A DNA stretch of 64,000 bases. It comes from Lysinibacillus piscis. Lineage in GTDB: Bacteria; Bacillota; Bacilli; Bacillales_A; Planococcaceae. The notes under the pieces are model-generated. The model saw nothing but the letters and a program-made list of their open reading frames with translations, ran no database searches and had not been told where the DNA came from. Where the stretch lies: the NCBI RefSeq assembly GCF_026012395.1, contig NZ_BRZA01000001.1:310001-374000 (forward strand), in the 5' to 3' direction. Of the stretch, positions 20,239 to 30,147 are shown one piece after another (position 1 is the stretch's first letter; every line of letters starts with the position of its first letter). A program made the translations under genes and the position numbers.

Positions 20239-20706
20239 TCATTCTTGTTTTTCAGTTGTGTCGTCATTTTTATCATGACAGCGCCAGCAAATACCATGAA
20301 ATGTGAGGCGATGGTCTTGAATAATAAAATTCCAACGTTTTTCTACAATTGCTTCTACATCTTCTAGTAAATCTTCCTGAATTTCATCTACAGCACCACA
20401 TTCAACACAAACAAGGTGATGATGGAAATGCGCTGCTCCTTCTTGACGTAAATCATAGCGTGATACACCATCGCCAAAATTGATTTTATCGACAATTTTC
20501 AGTTCCGTCAGTAACTCTAATGTTCTATAAACAGTTGCAAGACCAATTTCAGGTGCTTTTTCTTTTACTAATAGATAAACATCTTCTGCACTTAAATGGT
20601 CTTCCTCATGCTCAAGCAATACAGCAACAGTCGCTTCTCGCTGCGGCGTCAGCTTGTAGCTAGCACTATGCAACTGCTTTTTAATTCGATCGATTCGGCT
20701 TTCCAT
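20239..20706 (-). CDS. fur: Ferric uptake regulator Fur
   Basis: Fe(II)-dependent repressor of iron acquisition genes. It has 155 residues: a winged-helix domain (~1-85, with EIGLATVYRTLELL as recognition region), a metal-binding FHHHLVCVECG segment and the second cysteine pair CWRC. The position downstream of nudF and upstream of xerD is as in B. subtilis, which favours Fur over the paralogues PerR and Zur. A perfect Fur box for it to bind is present at 56468-56482. Confidence 0.9.
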   Translation of the reverse strand: MESRIDRIKKQLHSASYKLTPQREATVAVLLEHEEDHLSAEDVYLLVKEKAPEIGLATVYRTLELLTELKIVDKINFGDGVSRYDLRQEGAAHFHHHLVCVECGAVDEIQEDLLEDVEAIVEKRWNFIIQDHRLTFHGICWRCHDKNDDTTEKQE

Positions 20707-20793
20707 GTGACGCCCTCCTAAACTTACTCCATTATAACAAAGGAATAAATCTCATGACAAGCTATTAAAATTGCTTTCCTTATATTATAACTA

Positions 20794-21306
20794 CTATTTT
20801 AGCACATATACAAGAACGATAAATTCTGCCACCATCACAATAAAGAAGGCTATAAAATGAACAACGACTGCTTGGCTTTTTACAGGCTTACCGATTCTTC
20901 TTTTTGACCATATAGGGACAAGCAAAGAACTTAACATTAGCAATAATATACAATAGATAAGCTGAAATGGGAACCACCAAATCGTATAACGCCAAAATGC
21001 CTCAAGTTTTTGCAACAAAAAAACGGAGCTAAAGCCAAAAAAAGTAGCACGTATGGCGACTGTAACACGCACAAAAACCTTCAAAATACTGTGTGTCGCA
21101 AGCAATAAAATAAGTGCGATTGAAACAGCTACAGGCAATAGCAAACGTATAATGGTCTGCTTGTCCTCATCTACTAAACGAGGCTCTATCCATGTAATAA
21201 ACGCTTCAGCATTTTGGCTACCAATAATATGAAAGAGAACAACGCCACAGACAAAGCTTACCGCAAGTATCGAGGCGTGGTAACATATAGAGACAGTTCG
21301 AGACAT
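20794..21306 (-). CDS. Membrane protein, possible divergent SpoIIM
   Basis: A 170-residue protein with about four or five hydrophobic segments (residues ~8-28, 55-75, 85-100, 115-135, 145-168). It occupies the place of spoIIM (between nudF and fur in Bacillales), and its long central hydrophobic stretch could correspond to that protein, which helps septal peptidoglycan hydrolysis during engulfment. Sequence similarity by eye is low and it is shorter (B. subtilis SpoIIM ~214), so the link rests on position. The start uses the second ATG, 7 bases after AAGGAG. Confidence 0.55.
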   Translation of the reverse strand: MSRTVSICYHASILAVSFVCGVVLFHIIGSQNAEAFITWIEPRLVDEDKQTIIRLLLPVAVSIALILLLATHSILKVFVRVTVAIRATFFGFSSVFLLQKLEAFWRYTIWWFPFQLIYCILLLMLSSLLVPIWSKRRIGKPVKSQAVVVHFIAFFIVMVAEFIVLVYVLK

Positions 21307-21363
21307 AGGCATACTCCTTTTTCACAAGGTTTGTACAGCTTATGCTCGTCCTTCTCTATTATG

Positions 21364-21906
21364 CTAACGATTTTGTAGAGCTAGCCAAAGAACAGCAAAG
21401 GCTGTTTTCGCATCATAAATGCGCTCCTCCGCCACCATTTGCTGCGCTTCCTCTAATGTTATCTCTAAAAGCTCTACAAATTCATCCTCATCTAAAGCTG
21501 CTTTCTGCTCAAGTTGATATAAATCCTTTGCGACAAATAGATGAATAATTTCATCAGCAAAACCTGGGGATGTCGCGAAGCTCTGTAAATACGTAAAATG
21601 CTTTGCCCCATAACCCGTTTCTTCCTCTAATTCACGACGTGCTGTGACAATAGGTTCTTCACCAGCCTCTATTTTACCTGCTGGAATTTCAATAATTGAC
21701 CGCTCTAATGCTTTACGATATTGTTCAACAAGTACCAATTTACCTTCCTCTGTTATCGCAATAATAGCGACTGCGCCAGGATGTTTCACAATTTCGCGCT
21801 TCGCTATCTTGCCATCTGGTAATGTTACATCGTCCACCTGCAACTTAATCACTTTCCCATCATAAATAGGTGTTGTGGTAATCGTTAGTTCTTCAAATTT
21901 TTTCAT
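21364..21906 (-). CDS. nudF: ADP-ribose pyrophosphatase NudF
   Basis: Nudix hydrolase that splits ADP-ribose to AMP and ribose 5-phosphate. It has 180 residues; the Nudix box starts GKIEAGEE and continues RRELEEETGYG (near 85-105). I use the ATG at 21904-21906 (GAGGG 8 bases upstream), since its N-terminus aligns with B. subtilis NudF and the longer frame has no ribosome site. Divergent from the aldo/keto reductase gene. Confidence 0.9.
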   Translation of the reverse strand: MKKFEELTITTTPIYDGKVIKLQVDDVTLPDGKIAKREIVKHPGAVAIIAITEEGKLVLVEQYRKALERSIIEIPAGKIEAGEEPIVTARRELEEETGYGAKHFTYLQSFATSPGFADEIIHLFVAKDLYQLEQKAALDEDEFVELLEITLEEAQQMVAEERIYDAKTAFAVLWLALQNR

Positions 21907-21977
21907 ACATAGCGCCCTCACTTGTTCTTGAGATATGTTCATTGTACCATTAGTACATACAAAAGGAGGGCTTTCAG

Positions 21978-22877
21978 ATGAAAAAAAGACAGCTTGGTTC
22001 AAGTGATTTACATATTTCTGAAATTAGTTTAGGTGGCATGTCTCTTTCAACAGATAAGCACAAAGCAGCAACAATCATTGATATGGCACTCGATGCGGGC
22101 ATTAATTATATTGATACCGCTGATTTATATGATTTTGGTACAAATGAAGAAATAATTGGTCAAATTCTTGGCAAACGCCGACAGAATATCATACTTGCCA
22201 CAAAAGTGGGTAATCGTTGGACAGCGGACAAAAATGGTTGGTGTTGGGATGCCTCTCCTAATTATATAAAAGAGGCAGTATATGCTAGCTTAAAGCGCTT
22301 AGGAACAGATTATCTCGATGTTTATCAATTACATGGTGGCACAATGGAAGATCAATGGGATGATATTATCGAGGCATTTGAAAGTCTCAAAAAAGAAGGC
22401 ACAATTCGCGAATATGGCATTTCCTCTATTCGCCCAAATGTGTTACATCGTTTTTTACCAGCGAGTTCAGCTAAAAGTGTCATGATGCAATACAGTCTCT
22501 TAGATCGTCGCCCTGAAGAGTGGTTCGATTTTATCGCCTCAACAGGTGCATCCATTGTCACACGTGGGACGGTGGCAAAAGGGCTGTTGACAATGAAATG
22601 GCAGGAGCGTTTACAAGCTACACAAAGCTATAACAGCTACACACAGGAAGAATTGCATATGGCTTTAACAGCACTCACTACTACTTACGATGACTTACAT
22701 GCACTTGCACTTGCCTTTAATTTAAAAGAACCAGCCATTGCCTCCACCGTTATTGGGGCAAGTTCACCACAGCAACTTGCTCAAACATTGGCGGCTTATG
22801 AAAAAGTAGCGGCCATCACGGACTTTTCTACTGTCAATCATGCTACAAAAATCGAGCATTATAGCGAGCATCGATGA
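21978..22877 (+). CDS. yqkF: Aldo/keto reductase, YqkF-like
   Basis: NADPH-dependent oxidoreductase of unknown physiological substrate. It has 299 residues in a TIM barrel. The catalytic Asp-Tyr of DTADLYDFG, the Lys in LATKVGNRW and the His in YQLHGG are present. The block WDASPNYIKEAVYASLKRL and the pairing with nudF match B. subtilis yqkF. Ribosome site AAAAGGAGG. Confidence 0.85.
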   Translation: MKKRQLGSSDLHISEISLGGMSLSTDKHKAATIIDMALDAGINYIDTADLYDFGTNEEIIGQILGKRRQNIILATKVGNRWTADKNGWCWDASPNYIKEAVYASLKRLGTDYLDVYQLHGGTMEDQWDDIIEAFESLKKEGTIREYGISSIRPNVLHRFLPASSAKSVMMQYSLLDRRPEEWFDFIASTGASIVTRGTVAKGLLTMKWQERLQATQSYNSYTQEELHMALTALTTTYDDLHALALAFNLKEPAIASTVIGASSPQQLAQTLAAYEKVAAITDFSTVNHATKIEHYSEHR

Positions 22878-23338
22878 AAAAGTGGCTATTTCTGCTCCTT
22901 GTCATCATCATACTCATCATTTCCTCTAGCATGACGTATGAGCAGCAATCCATTCTACCTGAATTAGAGGATGTTTTAGCGCATAAGCCTTTTGAACAAC
23001 AGTTATCCGTGTTGAAAATTCCTTATTGGGATACAGTCGTTTCGATTGAAGAACGTGGTTATTTTCGCTTTGTGGAATTTTTACTACGCAAGCTCACACA
23101 TTTTTTAGGCTTCGGCTGTATTGCACTTGCCATTTATTTCGTATGGGGGAAACGTCGATATGCTGCAATAGGCACAATTGTCAGTACAATGCTGATTGCC
23201 GTTGTAGATGAATTTCGGCAAAGCTTTACACCTGGACGTATCATGAGCTGGCAGGATGTTGTGGTAGATACTGTAGGTGCTTTCTGTTTCACCTGTATCC
23301 TATTACTGATTAAAAATCGAAAAGAGCGTATACGATAA
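22874..23338 (+). CDS. VanZ-family membrane protein
   Basis: A 154-residue protein with four hydrophobic segments (~4-20, 70-90, 95-112, 125-147). It has the VanZ-type FRFVEFLLRKLTHFLGFG motif and the conserved DEFRQSFTPGR motif. Family members are linked to teicoplanin tolerance in enterococci, but most have no known role. It overlaps the aldo/keto reductase gene by 4 bases (ATGA), so the two are probably translated together. Confidence 0.8.
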   Translation: MKKWLFLLLVIIILIISSSMTYEQQSILPELEDVLAHKPFEQQLSVLKIPYWDTVVSIEERGYFRFVEFLLRKLTHFLGFGCIALAIYFVWGKRRYAAIGTIVSTMLIAVVDEFRQSFTPGRIMSWQDVVVDTVGAFCFTCILLLIKNRKERIR

Positions 23339-23345
23339 CCATATG

Positions 23346-23387
23346 AAAAGGCTGTCGAGAAGTAGATTACTTTCTCCACAGCCTTTT
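23346..23387. terminator. Bidirectional terminator
   Basis: AAAAGGCTGT pairs with ACAGCCTTTT, with a further GAGAAGTA/ACTTTCTC pairing inside. It serves the VanZ gene on the plus strand and the hybrid kinase gene on the minus strand. Confidence 0.88.
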
Positions 23388-23389
23388 AT

Positions 23390-26191
23390 TTAAACATCCT
23401 CTAAAAAGGTTAATAATACGCTAGATAATTCTTCTGGTGAGTAGGGCTTTGTAAAGTATTTCGCTATCCCATAGTGCGCTACTTTATCTTTCGCCTCATC
23501 TAATGCAGAAGAAATGATAATCGGGATATGACGCGTTTGTTCGGACGTTTTCAATTGCTCTATTAGCCACCAGCCATCTTCTGTACTATCCGTCAACATT
23601 AAATCAATGACAATACCGACTAATGGAATTGTACATGCATCCTCATAGGCGCGCTGTAAATCATAATGGTGAATGACATTCAAGCCTTTGCTTTTAAATT
23701 CCTCGCTTAAAAGTAATGCCAAGCTCCAATCATCCTCCACAAGGATTACATTCAAAGATTGCTCGTTTGCCTGCTCGCTTATCTTTTCTACATGATTCTC
23801 TAATGGTAATGTAAAGTGAACAGTCGTCCCTTTCCCTTCTTCTGATTCCAACCAAATTTGCCCTCGATGTCTCGTAATGATTTCTTGGCAAATGGCTAGC
23901 CCTAAGCCAGTACCACCAATCGTTCTTCTAGCACTATTATCTATGCGCTTAAACTTGCGGAACAATTGGGCAATTTCCTGTGAAGGAATACCAATACCTT
24001 CATCTTGAATACTCACTTGCAACATATTTTCTTTATTTTCAAGCGTGATAATAACATCTCCACCATTTGGTGAAAATTTAATCGCATTGCCAATTAGATT
24101 AATAAATACTTGTACAAGTCGTTCCTCATCTCCTCGTACTTGTACATCCTGTGCTTTGTCGATAACATGTACGGTATGCTTTTTTTCATGGCGATGACGA
24201 TTGACCAATTCAAATACCATTTCATTTATAGAAAGAGTATGCATATTATACTGCTGCTTCCCTGATTCCATGCGCTGCAAATCTAAGAAATCATTGATTA
24301 AATTCGTAAGACGCAATGCTTCCTTATGAATCGTTTCAATATATTTTTGCTGTCGATCTTGATGTAAGTTTTTCGTCAATAGTAGCTCAGTAAAGCCTAG
24401 TACACTGGATAACGGTGTGCGCAATTCATGACTGACGGTGCTCACTAATTCCGATTTCATTTGATCAATTTCGTATTCTTTCGTAATATCTCGATGTACA
24501 AACATTGTGCCTACTTTTTCATTACCCTCATATATACTAGTAGCATACATTTCGATAAATATAGGCATCTCTCCTACAATAGAGTATCGTAATTTCCGGC
24601 TTCCTTGAAAAGCCTCCATCACAGCCGTTTCAAAAAATTCATGCAATACTTGTGGCTCATCACAAAGCTGTTGTAAATGTTGTAACCAATCATCTTGTCG
24701 CAATGGCTGTTCAATAGCGTTGTTTTCATAGTGTGCTAATTGACATAATGCCTCATTAATCAAAATAACATCGCCTGTTTTATTCACTAATTGAATGCCT
24801 TCACTCACATTATCAATAATATTTTGATTTAATTGTCTTGCTTTTTCTACAGCTTCATACATTAAAATTCGCTCAAAGGCAATCGACACACGATTAAGTA
24901 TACCAGCCAAACTTCGTGTATCATCTTGTGTAAATGGATAACCTTCTCTTGTCGCCATCATAACCGCTACTAAATCGCCTTCTTTATTTAACACAGCTGC
25001 ATACAAGTCATAACAATAATAGCGCTGTTTCGCAATATGATACTCGTCTGGCTGCACCTCTCTCGTAATAATAAAGATTTTTTCCTCTATTAATCTCGTC
25101 CGTTTATCAATATCTAAATTTTCAATAATTTTTTTAGCTGATTGTGGAGATACACCTTTTGCTGCATAAATATCACTCTCTAACCAGTAAAATATATTAA
25201 TATCAAACGTATAAAGATCACCTAAATAACGATGAAGTGTGTCTGCTAAATCTTGCTTTTCCAATGTAAAGGTTAATACATGATTAAGTGCATTATATTT
25301 TTCTAATTGATCTAAGGAATCTTGCAATTGAATTTGCTTATCTTGTAGCTCATCCTGTTGTGCTACGAGTTCCTCATTTTGCGTTGTTAATACTTCCTCT
25401 TTTTCCTGAATAGACTGAACCATTTTATAAAAGGAACTCGCTAATGTGCTAAATTCATCTTCTCTAACGACAAGGTTGCGTATCTCAAAAGGCTGACCAA
25501 CTGTAAAATCATTTGTCACACTTGTTAGTTGCTCAATCGGCTGGATTAAATTTTTCAACACTTTACGCATCATTAAACTAACAGCTATTAAAATCAAAAC
25601 GCTCAACAAAACTGCTAGCATCGTAAACATTTGACCTTGTGTAATCGTGTCATTAAACAGTTGTGTACGCTCTGTTTCAGTTTTTTCCTGATATTCTTTC
25701 GTATAAGCAACAAACTCATTAAATAAATCATTTGTGCCACTATTAGAAATTTTTCTTAACGATTCATAATCATTATTTTCAACATAGCTAACCGTCTTTG
25801 GCAAAATAGCTGTTTGGTAATTTTCAAGAAATTGAACGAGCTCACTATATAGTTTCTGTTCTTCCTCAGACAGCTTCAAACGTGAAAATTGCTCCAATAG
25901 CTCCTCAAAACTGCGTAATTCTTTATATAATAAGGCTAATTCCTGCTTGTTTTGAAAAGCATAGTACCCTCTAGAACGAAAAGAAATACCAATAAAATGC
26001 TCTTGCATTCCAGCTACAATTTCTAATTTTTCCGTTAAATGCTCACGCTGTGTTTGTAAATGCTTATTTTGTTGGTCAACGTATAAATAAAAGGCAATGA
26101 CACATATAAAAAATGTTGCTGTTAACCAAAATAGCATTTGAAAAAAACGACCACGAATGCTTCTTTTCAAAAAGGCTGTCGATTTAGGCAT
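23390..26191 (-). CDS. Hybrid sensor histidine kinase (HAMP-GAF-PAS-HisKA-HATPase-REC)
   Basis: A 933-residue membrane kinase. Membrane helices at ~17-38 and 188-208 enclose a helical, CHASE3-like outside domain. A HAMP domain (~209-262), coiled coil (~262-300), GAF-like region (~300-450) and PAS domain (~455-575) follow. The HisKA helix has His588 in VSHELRTPLSS. The ATPase domain has a GNAIKFSPNG N-box and GGTGLGLAI. A C-terminal receiver has Asp863 in IDLMLTD. It is the last gene of a three-gene set and overlaps the receiver gene by 8 bases. The signal is unknown. Confidence 0.9.
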   Translation of the reverse strand: MPKSTAFLKRSIRGRFFQMLFWLTATFFICVIAFYLYVDQQNKHLQTQREHLTEKLEIVAGMQEHFIGISFRSRGYYAFQNKQELALLYKELRSFEELLEQFSRLKLSEEEQKLYSELVQFLENYQTAILPKTVSYVENNDYESLRKISNSGTNDLFNEFVAYTKEYQEKTETERTQLFNDTITQGQMFTMLAVLLSVLILIAVSLMMRKVLKNLIQPIEQLTSVTNDFTVGQPFEIRNLVVREDEFSTLASSFYKMVQSIQEKEEVLTTQNEELVAQQDELQDKQIQLQDSLDQLEKYNALNHVLTFTLEKQDLADTLHRYLGDLYTFDINIFYWLESDIYAAKGVSPQSAKKIIENLDIDKRTRLIEEKIFIITREVQPDEYHIAKQRYYCYDLYAAVLNKEGDLVAVMMATREGYPFTQDDTRSLAGILNRVSIAFERILMYEAVEKARQLNQNIIDNVSEGIQLVNKTGDVILINEALCQLAHYENNAIEQPLRQDDWLQHLQQLCDEPQVLHEFFETAVMEAFQGSRKLRYSIVGEMPIFIEMYATSIYEGNEKVGTMFVHRDITKEYEIDQMKSELVSTVSHELRTPLSSVLGFTELLLTKNLHQDRQQKYIETIHKEALRLTNLINDFLDLQRMESGKQQYNMHTLSINEMVFELVNRHRHEKKHTVHVIDKAQDVQVRGDEERLVQVFINLIGNAIKFSPNGGDVIITLENKENMLQVSIQDEGIGIPSQEIAQLFRKFKRIDNSARRTIGGTGLGLAICQEIITRHRGQIWLESEEGKGTTVHFTLPLENHVEKISEQANEQSLNVILVEDDWSLALLLSEEFKSKGLNVIHHYDLQRAYEDACTIPLVGIVIDLMLTDSTEDGWWLIEQLKTSEQTRHIPIIISSALDEAKDKVAHYGIAKYFTKPYSPEELSSVLLTFLEDV

Positions 26192-26540
26192 GCAAAATCT
26201 CCTCCACTATTTGGAGCAGCTCACTTGGACTAAAGGGCTTGGCCATAAAATAATGTGCCCCTTTTTGCAACACAAATTGCCGATCCTCTTCTTGTGATTT
26301 AGCGGATAACATCAAAATTGGAAAATGGATATGTGCTGGTAGCTGTTCAAGTACCTCAATACCTGTTAAGTTTGGCATCATATAATCTAAAATCATTAAA
26401 TCATAGGTATGTTCCACTACTTTTTCTAAAGCCTCTTGTCCATCAGCTGCTTCATCTACTTCATAGCCCAATCCTTCTAACGTATCATAAATCAACATGC
26501 GTAAAATTTCTTCATCATCTACGATTAAAATTCTTGTCAT
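26184..26540 (-). CDS. Single-domain response regulator (CheY-like receiver)
   Basis: A 118-residue stand-alone receiver: the acidic pocket VDDEE at the N-terminus, phosphoacceptor Asp52 in MILDYMMPNLTG, Ser/Thr in LSAKS and Lys in MAKPFSPSE. With no output domain, it probably shuttles or drains phosphate between the hybrid kinase and the Hpt protein, or acts by protein binding. Confidence 0.92.
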   Translation of the reverse strand: MTRILIVDDEEILRMLIYDTLEGLGYEVDEAADGQEALEKVVEHTYDLMILDYMMPNLTGIEVLEQLPAHIHFPILMLSAKSQEEDRQFVLQKGAHYFMAKPFSPSELLQIVEEILHA

Positions 26541-26551
26541 ACTCCGCCCCC

Positions 26552-28183
26552 CTAGACAAATAAACGATTAATTAAATTGACTAATTTATTCGATACATCT
26601 GCAATATCAAATGGCTTGATAATATAATCATTGGCTCCATTTTCCAATGCTTGTAAAACAAGTTCATCTTCCTCACGATCCGTTAAAATAGAGACAATGA
26701 CATCTCTTGATTTATACTGTTGGCGAATTTGCTTCAATACCTCAATACCATCCATCTCTGGCATATTCGCATCCAATAAAATAATGTATTTACTGCCTAG
26801 TGCATACCAGCTCGCTTGTAAAAAGCTCACGCCATCGGCAAAAGACATCACCTCTACATCAAATTCATCATTCAATCCCAATTTTTCAAAATAACGTACA
26901 ACAAGCTCACGGATATTTTCTGCATCATCAATAACAACAATTTTAATGTGCACACGTTTCTTAATGATTTCTGCTAAATAATTGAAAACAATCGTCTGAT
27001 TTCGACCTGATTGCTTTGCTTTATACAATGCTTGGTCTGCTTGCTCTAGCAGTTTTTGTGGATGCAAATTTTTTGCCATCGTCTCCGCCACACCTGCTGA
27101 AAATGTAACTTGAAAGGAGGTATTATTAGCTGTGAAAAATTTGACCTCCATTGCTTTACGCAACCTTTCCACTAATATATACGCGCCCTCTGAATTGGTC
27201 TTCGGCATTAAGATGACAAACTCTTCTCCACCATATCGACAAAAGATATCTTGTTCTCTCTTCAGCGTCATCACCAAGTTAGCAAAGCCTTTTAATACCT
27301 CATCACCAATAAGATGTCCGTATGTATCATTGACCTTTTTGAAATAATCTAAATCGACAATCGCAATGGAAAATAGTTCTGCATGGCGTTCGTATTGCTT
27401 AATTAATTTTTGCAATTGGCTGTTCATAAATTTGCGATTGTAGGTCTGTGTTAATTCATCCAAAATAACAGAACGCTCTAGCTCATTTTTGTAAGTTAAA
27501 CGATTGTGAACATAGGCGATTAATAAATCTTTATCAATTGGTTTCGCTATAAAATCCATAGCCCCCATTCGATAGGCTTGAATTTTATTTTCATCTGAAT
27601 CATTGGCACTAATAATCGCCACAAACATGCGATCTTTTTTTATACTTTTCAAATTTCTCAAAATGTGGAAACCACTTTTATCTGGTAGCATGACATCTAA
27701 AAAAACAATCGTCGGATTAATTTCATAAACTAGCTCTAAGCCACGTTTTCCATTATAGGCAACCATCACCGAAAAACCTTGCTCCTCTAAAATCTTTTTC
27801 ATATAAGAAATAAAGACAATATCATCATCAATTAACAAAATAAATTCTTGTTCCCCTGTTTGCTGATGCGTTTGTACCACAGGCTCTATGATTGGCATGC
27901 TAGTATGATTTGTTTGGTCTGTTTCCACATGTACTAATAGTGGTGCTAAATAATCATGCCATTCGGCTGTAGCCCATTGTTTTTCACTTTGCATATCTAA
28001 ACTGCTTAATTTTTCACTAGCAAGAACAGATAATTGTGGCAGACCAATTGATCCTGCTGTTCCTTTTAAACTATGCAGAAAAGCATAGATTTCTTTTTCT
28101 ATAACAAATGGTGTTTGACTCCATTTTTCCATATAATCATGTATTCTTTTATAAATCATTTGTTGATAACGTGCATTGTCCAT
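26552..28183 (-). CDS. Hpt-REC-GGDEF-REC diguanylate cyclase
   Basis: A 543-residue soluble signalling protein. Domains in order: an Hpt helix bundle with His37 in HSLKGTAGSIGL; a receiver (~113-228) with Asp163 in IVFLDVMLPDKSG; a GGDEF domain (~235-400) with the active-site G318GEEF322 and a textbook inhibitory I-site, Arg309-x-x-Asp312, five residues before it; and a second receiver (~412-540) with Asp471 in LLDANMPEMDG. It is expected to make c-di-GMP under phosphorelay control. It is the first gene of the cluster with the stand-alone receiver and hybrid kinase. Confidence 0.92.
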   Translation of the reverse strand: MDNARYQQMIYKRIHDYMEKWSQTPFVIEKEIYAFLHSLKGTAGSIGLPQLSVLASEKLSSLDMQSEKQWATAEWHDYLAPLLVHVETDQTNHTSMPIIEPVVQTHQQTGEQEFILLIDDDIVFISYMKKILEEQGFSVMVAYNGKRGLELVYEINPTIVFLDVMLPDKSGFHILRNLKSIKKDRMFVAIISANDSDENKIQAYRMGAMDFIAKPIDKDLLIAYVHNRLTYKNELERSVILDELTQTYNRKFMNSQLQKLIKQYERHAELFSIAIVDLDYFKKVNDTYGHLIGDEVLKGFANLVMTLKREQDIFCRYGGEEFVILMPKTNSEGAYILVERLRKAMEVKFFTANNTSFQVTFSAGVAETMAKNLHPQKLLEQADQALYKAKQSGRNQTIVFNYLAEIIKKRVHIKIVVIDDAENIRELVVRYFEKLGLNDEFDVEVMSFADGVSFLQASWYALGSKYIILLDANMPEMDGIEVLKQIRQQYKSRDVIVSILTDREEDELVLQALENGANDYIIKPFDIADVSNKLVNLINRLFV

Positions 28184-28420
28184 TCTTACTCACTCCCAAC
28201 TAATAAGTACTTATTTATTATAGTTAGTATACCCTAAATTCCTATTTTACTAACTAGTAGTTTGCAACTTTGACGTTAAATTAATTTAACCTGTTTCTTC
28301 ATAATAGGACTATTAACCTTTCACTACACCACAAACATATCATGACATATGACTTACAACAAAAGATTGTAAAGTCTTAAAAGAACGTTTTTAATTGAGC
28401 CTTTTTCTATATTCAATACC
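28184..28420. other. Gene-free stretch before the signalling operon
   Basis: A+T-rich, with no credible gene, repeat or hairpin seen. It presumably holds the promoter of the Hpt-REC-GGDEF-REC gene. Confidence 0.5.
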
Positions 28421-28425
28421 ACGAA

Positions 28426-28456
28426 AAAAGCGAGCCCATAGACTGGACCCACTTTT
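28426..28456 (-). terminator. Terminator after the DUF3886-like gene
   Basis: On the minus strand AAAAGTGGGTCC pairs with GGGCTCGCTTTT using three G-U pairs, and the T run continues after it. Confidence 0.65.
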
Positions 28457-28482
28457 CCTATTGTTAGCTCATTTCATCATTA

Positions 28483-28737
28483 TTAGTATTTTGAACCTTT
28501 ATCTCCATACTCATCTAACAATTCTTCAAAGGATTTATTTTTTTCTCGTTGCTTACGCTCAAAAGCTAGCTTCGCTTGACGCTCTTCTTCTGCCACTTGT
28601 TCCTTCGCTGTCAATTCCTGCTTTGCTGCTTTTAATTTTGCTAAAATATCGCCGCCAAGCTGGTCTGCTAATGTAAGTGCCTCTTGCTTTGGTAGTGTGT
28701 TCGTATTACTTGGTTGTTGTTTTTGTTTTTTTGCCAT
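28483..28737 (-). CDS. Small charged protein, DUF3886/YqkC-like
   Basis: An 84-residue, highly charged, mostly helical protein: a basic N-terminus (MAKKQKQQ), a LADQLGGDILAKLKAAK helix, a Glu/Lys-rich coiled-coil-like centre and the conserved REKNKSFEELLDE end. This resembles the DUF3886 family (YqkC in B. subtilis). Its function is unknown. It follows the thiolase gene by 20 bases and may be co-transcribed. Confidence 0.7.
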   Translation of the reverse strand: MAKKQKQQPSNTNTLPKQEALTLADQLGGDILAKLKAAKQELTAKEQVAEEERQAKLAFERKQREKNKSFEELLDEYGDKGSKY

Positions 28738-28757
28738 ATTTTCACCTTCTTATTAAC

Positions 28758-29942
28758 TTAAGGGCGTTCAACAATTGTCGCCACACCTTGTCCACCGCCG
28801 ATACATAATGTGGCAAGACCTATCTTCACATCACGCTTTGCCATCTCATGTAAAAGCGTCACTAAAATACGTGCACCACTTGCACCAATTGGATGACCAA
28901 GTGCAATTGCGCCCCCATTGACATTTAGTTTATCATGATTGAACTGCAATTCGCGATCAACAGCAATTGATTGTGCAGCAAATGCTTCATTCGCTTCGAT
29001 TAAATCAATATCTGCTAGTACGGTATTCGCTTTTGTTAATGCTTTTTTCACCGCTGCAACTGGTCCTATCCCCATGAGAGCAGGATCAACACCTGCACTT
29101 GCATTCGCTGCAATGGTTGCCATTGGTTGAATACCTAGCTCCTCCGCCTTCGCTTTTGACATCACTACAACCGCTGCTGCACCATCATTAATCCCTGATG
29201 CATTCGCTGCTGTCACAGAACCGTCCTTTTTAAAGGCTGGGCGCAATTTGCCTAACGCCTCCACCGTTACACCTGCACGTGGGAATTCATCCTTCTCAAA
29301 AACAAGTGGCTCCCCTTTACGCTGCGGAATTTCTACAGCCACAATTTCATCATCAAATTTACCTGCTTGAATCGCTGCTTCTGCCCGTTGTTGCGAACGT
29401 GCAGCAAAAGCATCTTGCTCTTCACGTGAAATGTGGTAAGCATCACATAGATTTTCCGCTGTAATGCCCATATGATAATCGTTGAATGCACACCACAAGC
29501 CATCGTGAATCATCGAATCAACTACTTTTTGATCTCCCATACGAAAGCCTTCTCGTGCTGTTTTCAACAAATACGGAGCTTGACTCATATTTTCAAAGCC
29601 ACCAGCAACGATAATGTCTGCATCACCTGCTAAAATAGCTTGTGTTGCTAAATGAACAGCCTTTAAGCCTGAGCCACATACTTTATTAATCGTTAATGCA
29701 GATACTTCTTGTGGTAAGCCTGCTGCCATTGCTGCTTGACGAGCTGGATTTTGACCAAGCCCAGCAGATAAAACATTCCCCATAATGACTTCGTCCACTT
29801 GCTCACCCACTATACCCACACGTGCTAAAGCTTCCTTAATAACAATACTACCTAAAGTTGTGGCTGGCACATCCTTTAATGTTCCTTGAAATGAGCCAAT
29901 AGCTGTGCGTACAGCGCTTACAATTACTACTTCATTTGTCAT
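28758..29942 (-). CDS. Acetyl-CoA C-acetyltransferase (thiolase)
   Basis: Condenses two acetyl-CoA to acetoacetyl-CoA or runs in reverse in fatty acid degradation. It has 394 residues. The acyl-carrying cysteine lies in [12 protein letters not shown] (~Cys88), the catalytic His in [10 protein letters not shown] and the second Cys in LCIGGGQG. The gene stands apart from other beta-oxidation genes, so the physiological direction cannot be told from context. Candidates are ThlA/AtoB/MmgA. Confidence 0.92.
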   Translation of the reverse strand: MTNEVVIVSAVRTAIGSFQGTLKDVPATTLGSIVIKEALARVGIVGEQVDEVIMGNVLSAGLGQNPARQAAMAAGLPQEVSALTINKVCGSGLKAVHLATQAILAGDADIIVAGGFENMSQAPYLLKTAREGFRMGDQKVVDSMIHDGLWCAFNDYHMGITAENLCDAYHISREEQDAFAARSQQRAEAAIQAGKFDDEIVAVEIPQRKGEPLVFEKDEFPRAGVTVEALGKLRPAFKKDGSVTAANASGINDGAAAVVVMSKAKAEELGIQPMATIAANASAGVDPALMGIGPVAAVKKALTKANTVLADIDLIEANEAFAAQSIAVDRELQFNHDKLNVNGGAIALGHPIGASGARILVTLLHEMAKRDVKIGLATLCIGGGQGVATIVERP

Positions 29943-30147
29943 GTCATGTCTCCCCTTATCCCTTTATGAAAAACCATTATGCCAAGAGCATACATATATT
30001 TTACCAAATGTTTGCTTCATTTTCGATCATCGAAATTATCGCAGTTTTTCCAAAAATGGTGTAACATATAAGATGAACCTTCAATCAGTGGAAGTTTATC
30101 CCTACTGATTGTTAATAAGTACGATTAAAGATAGTGGAGGTATTACC

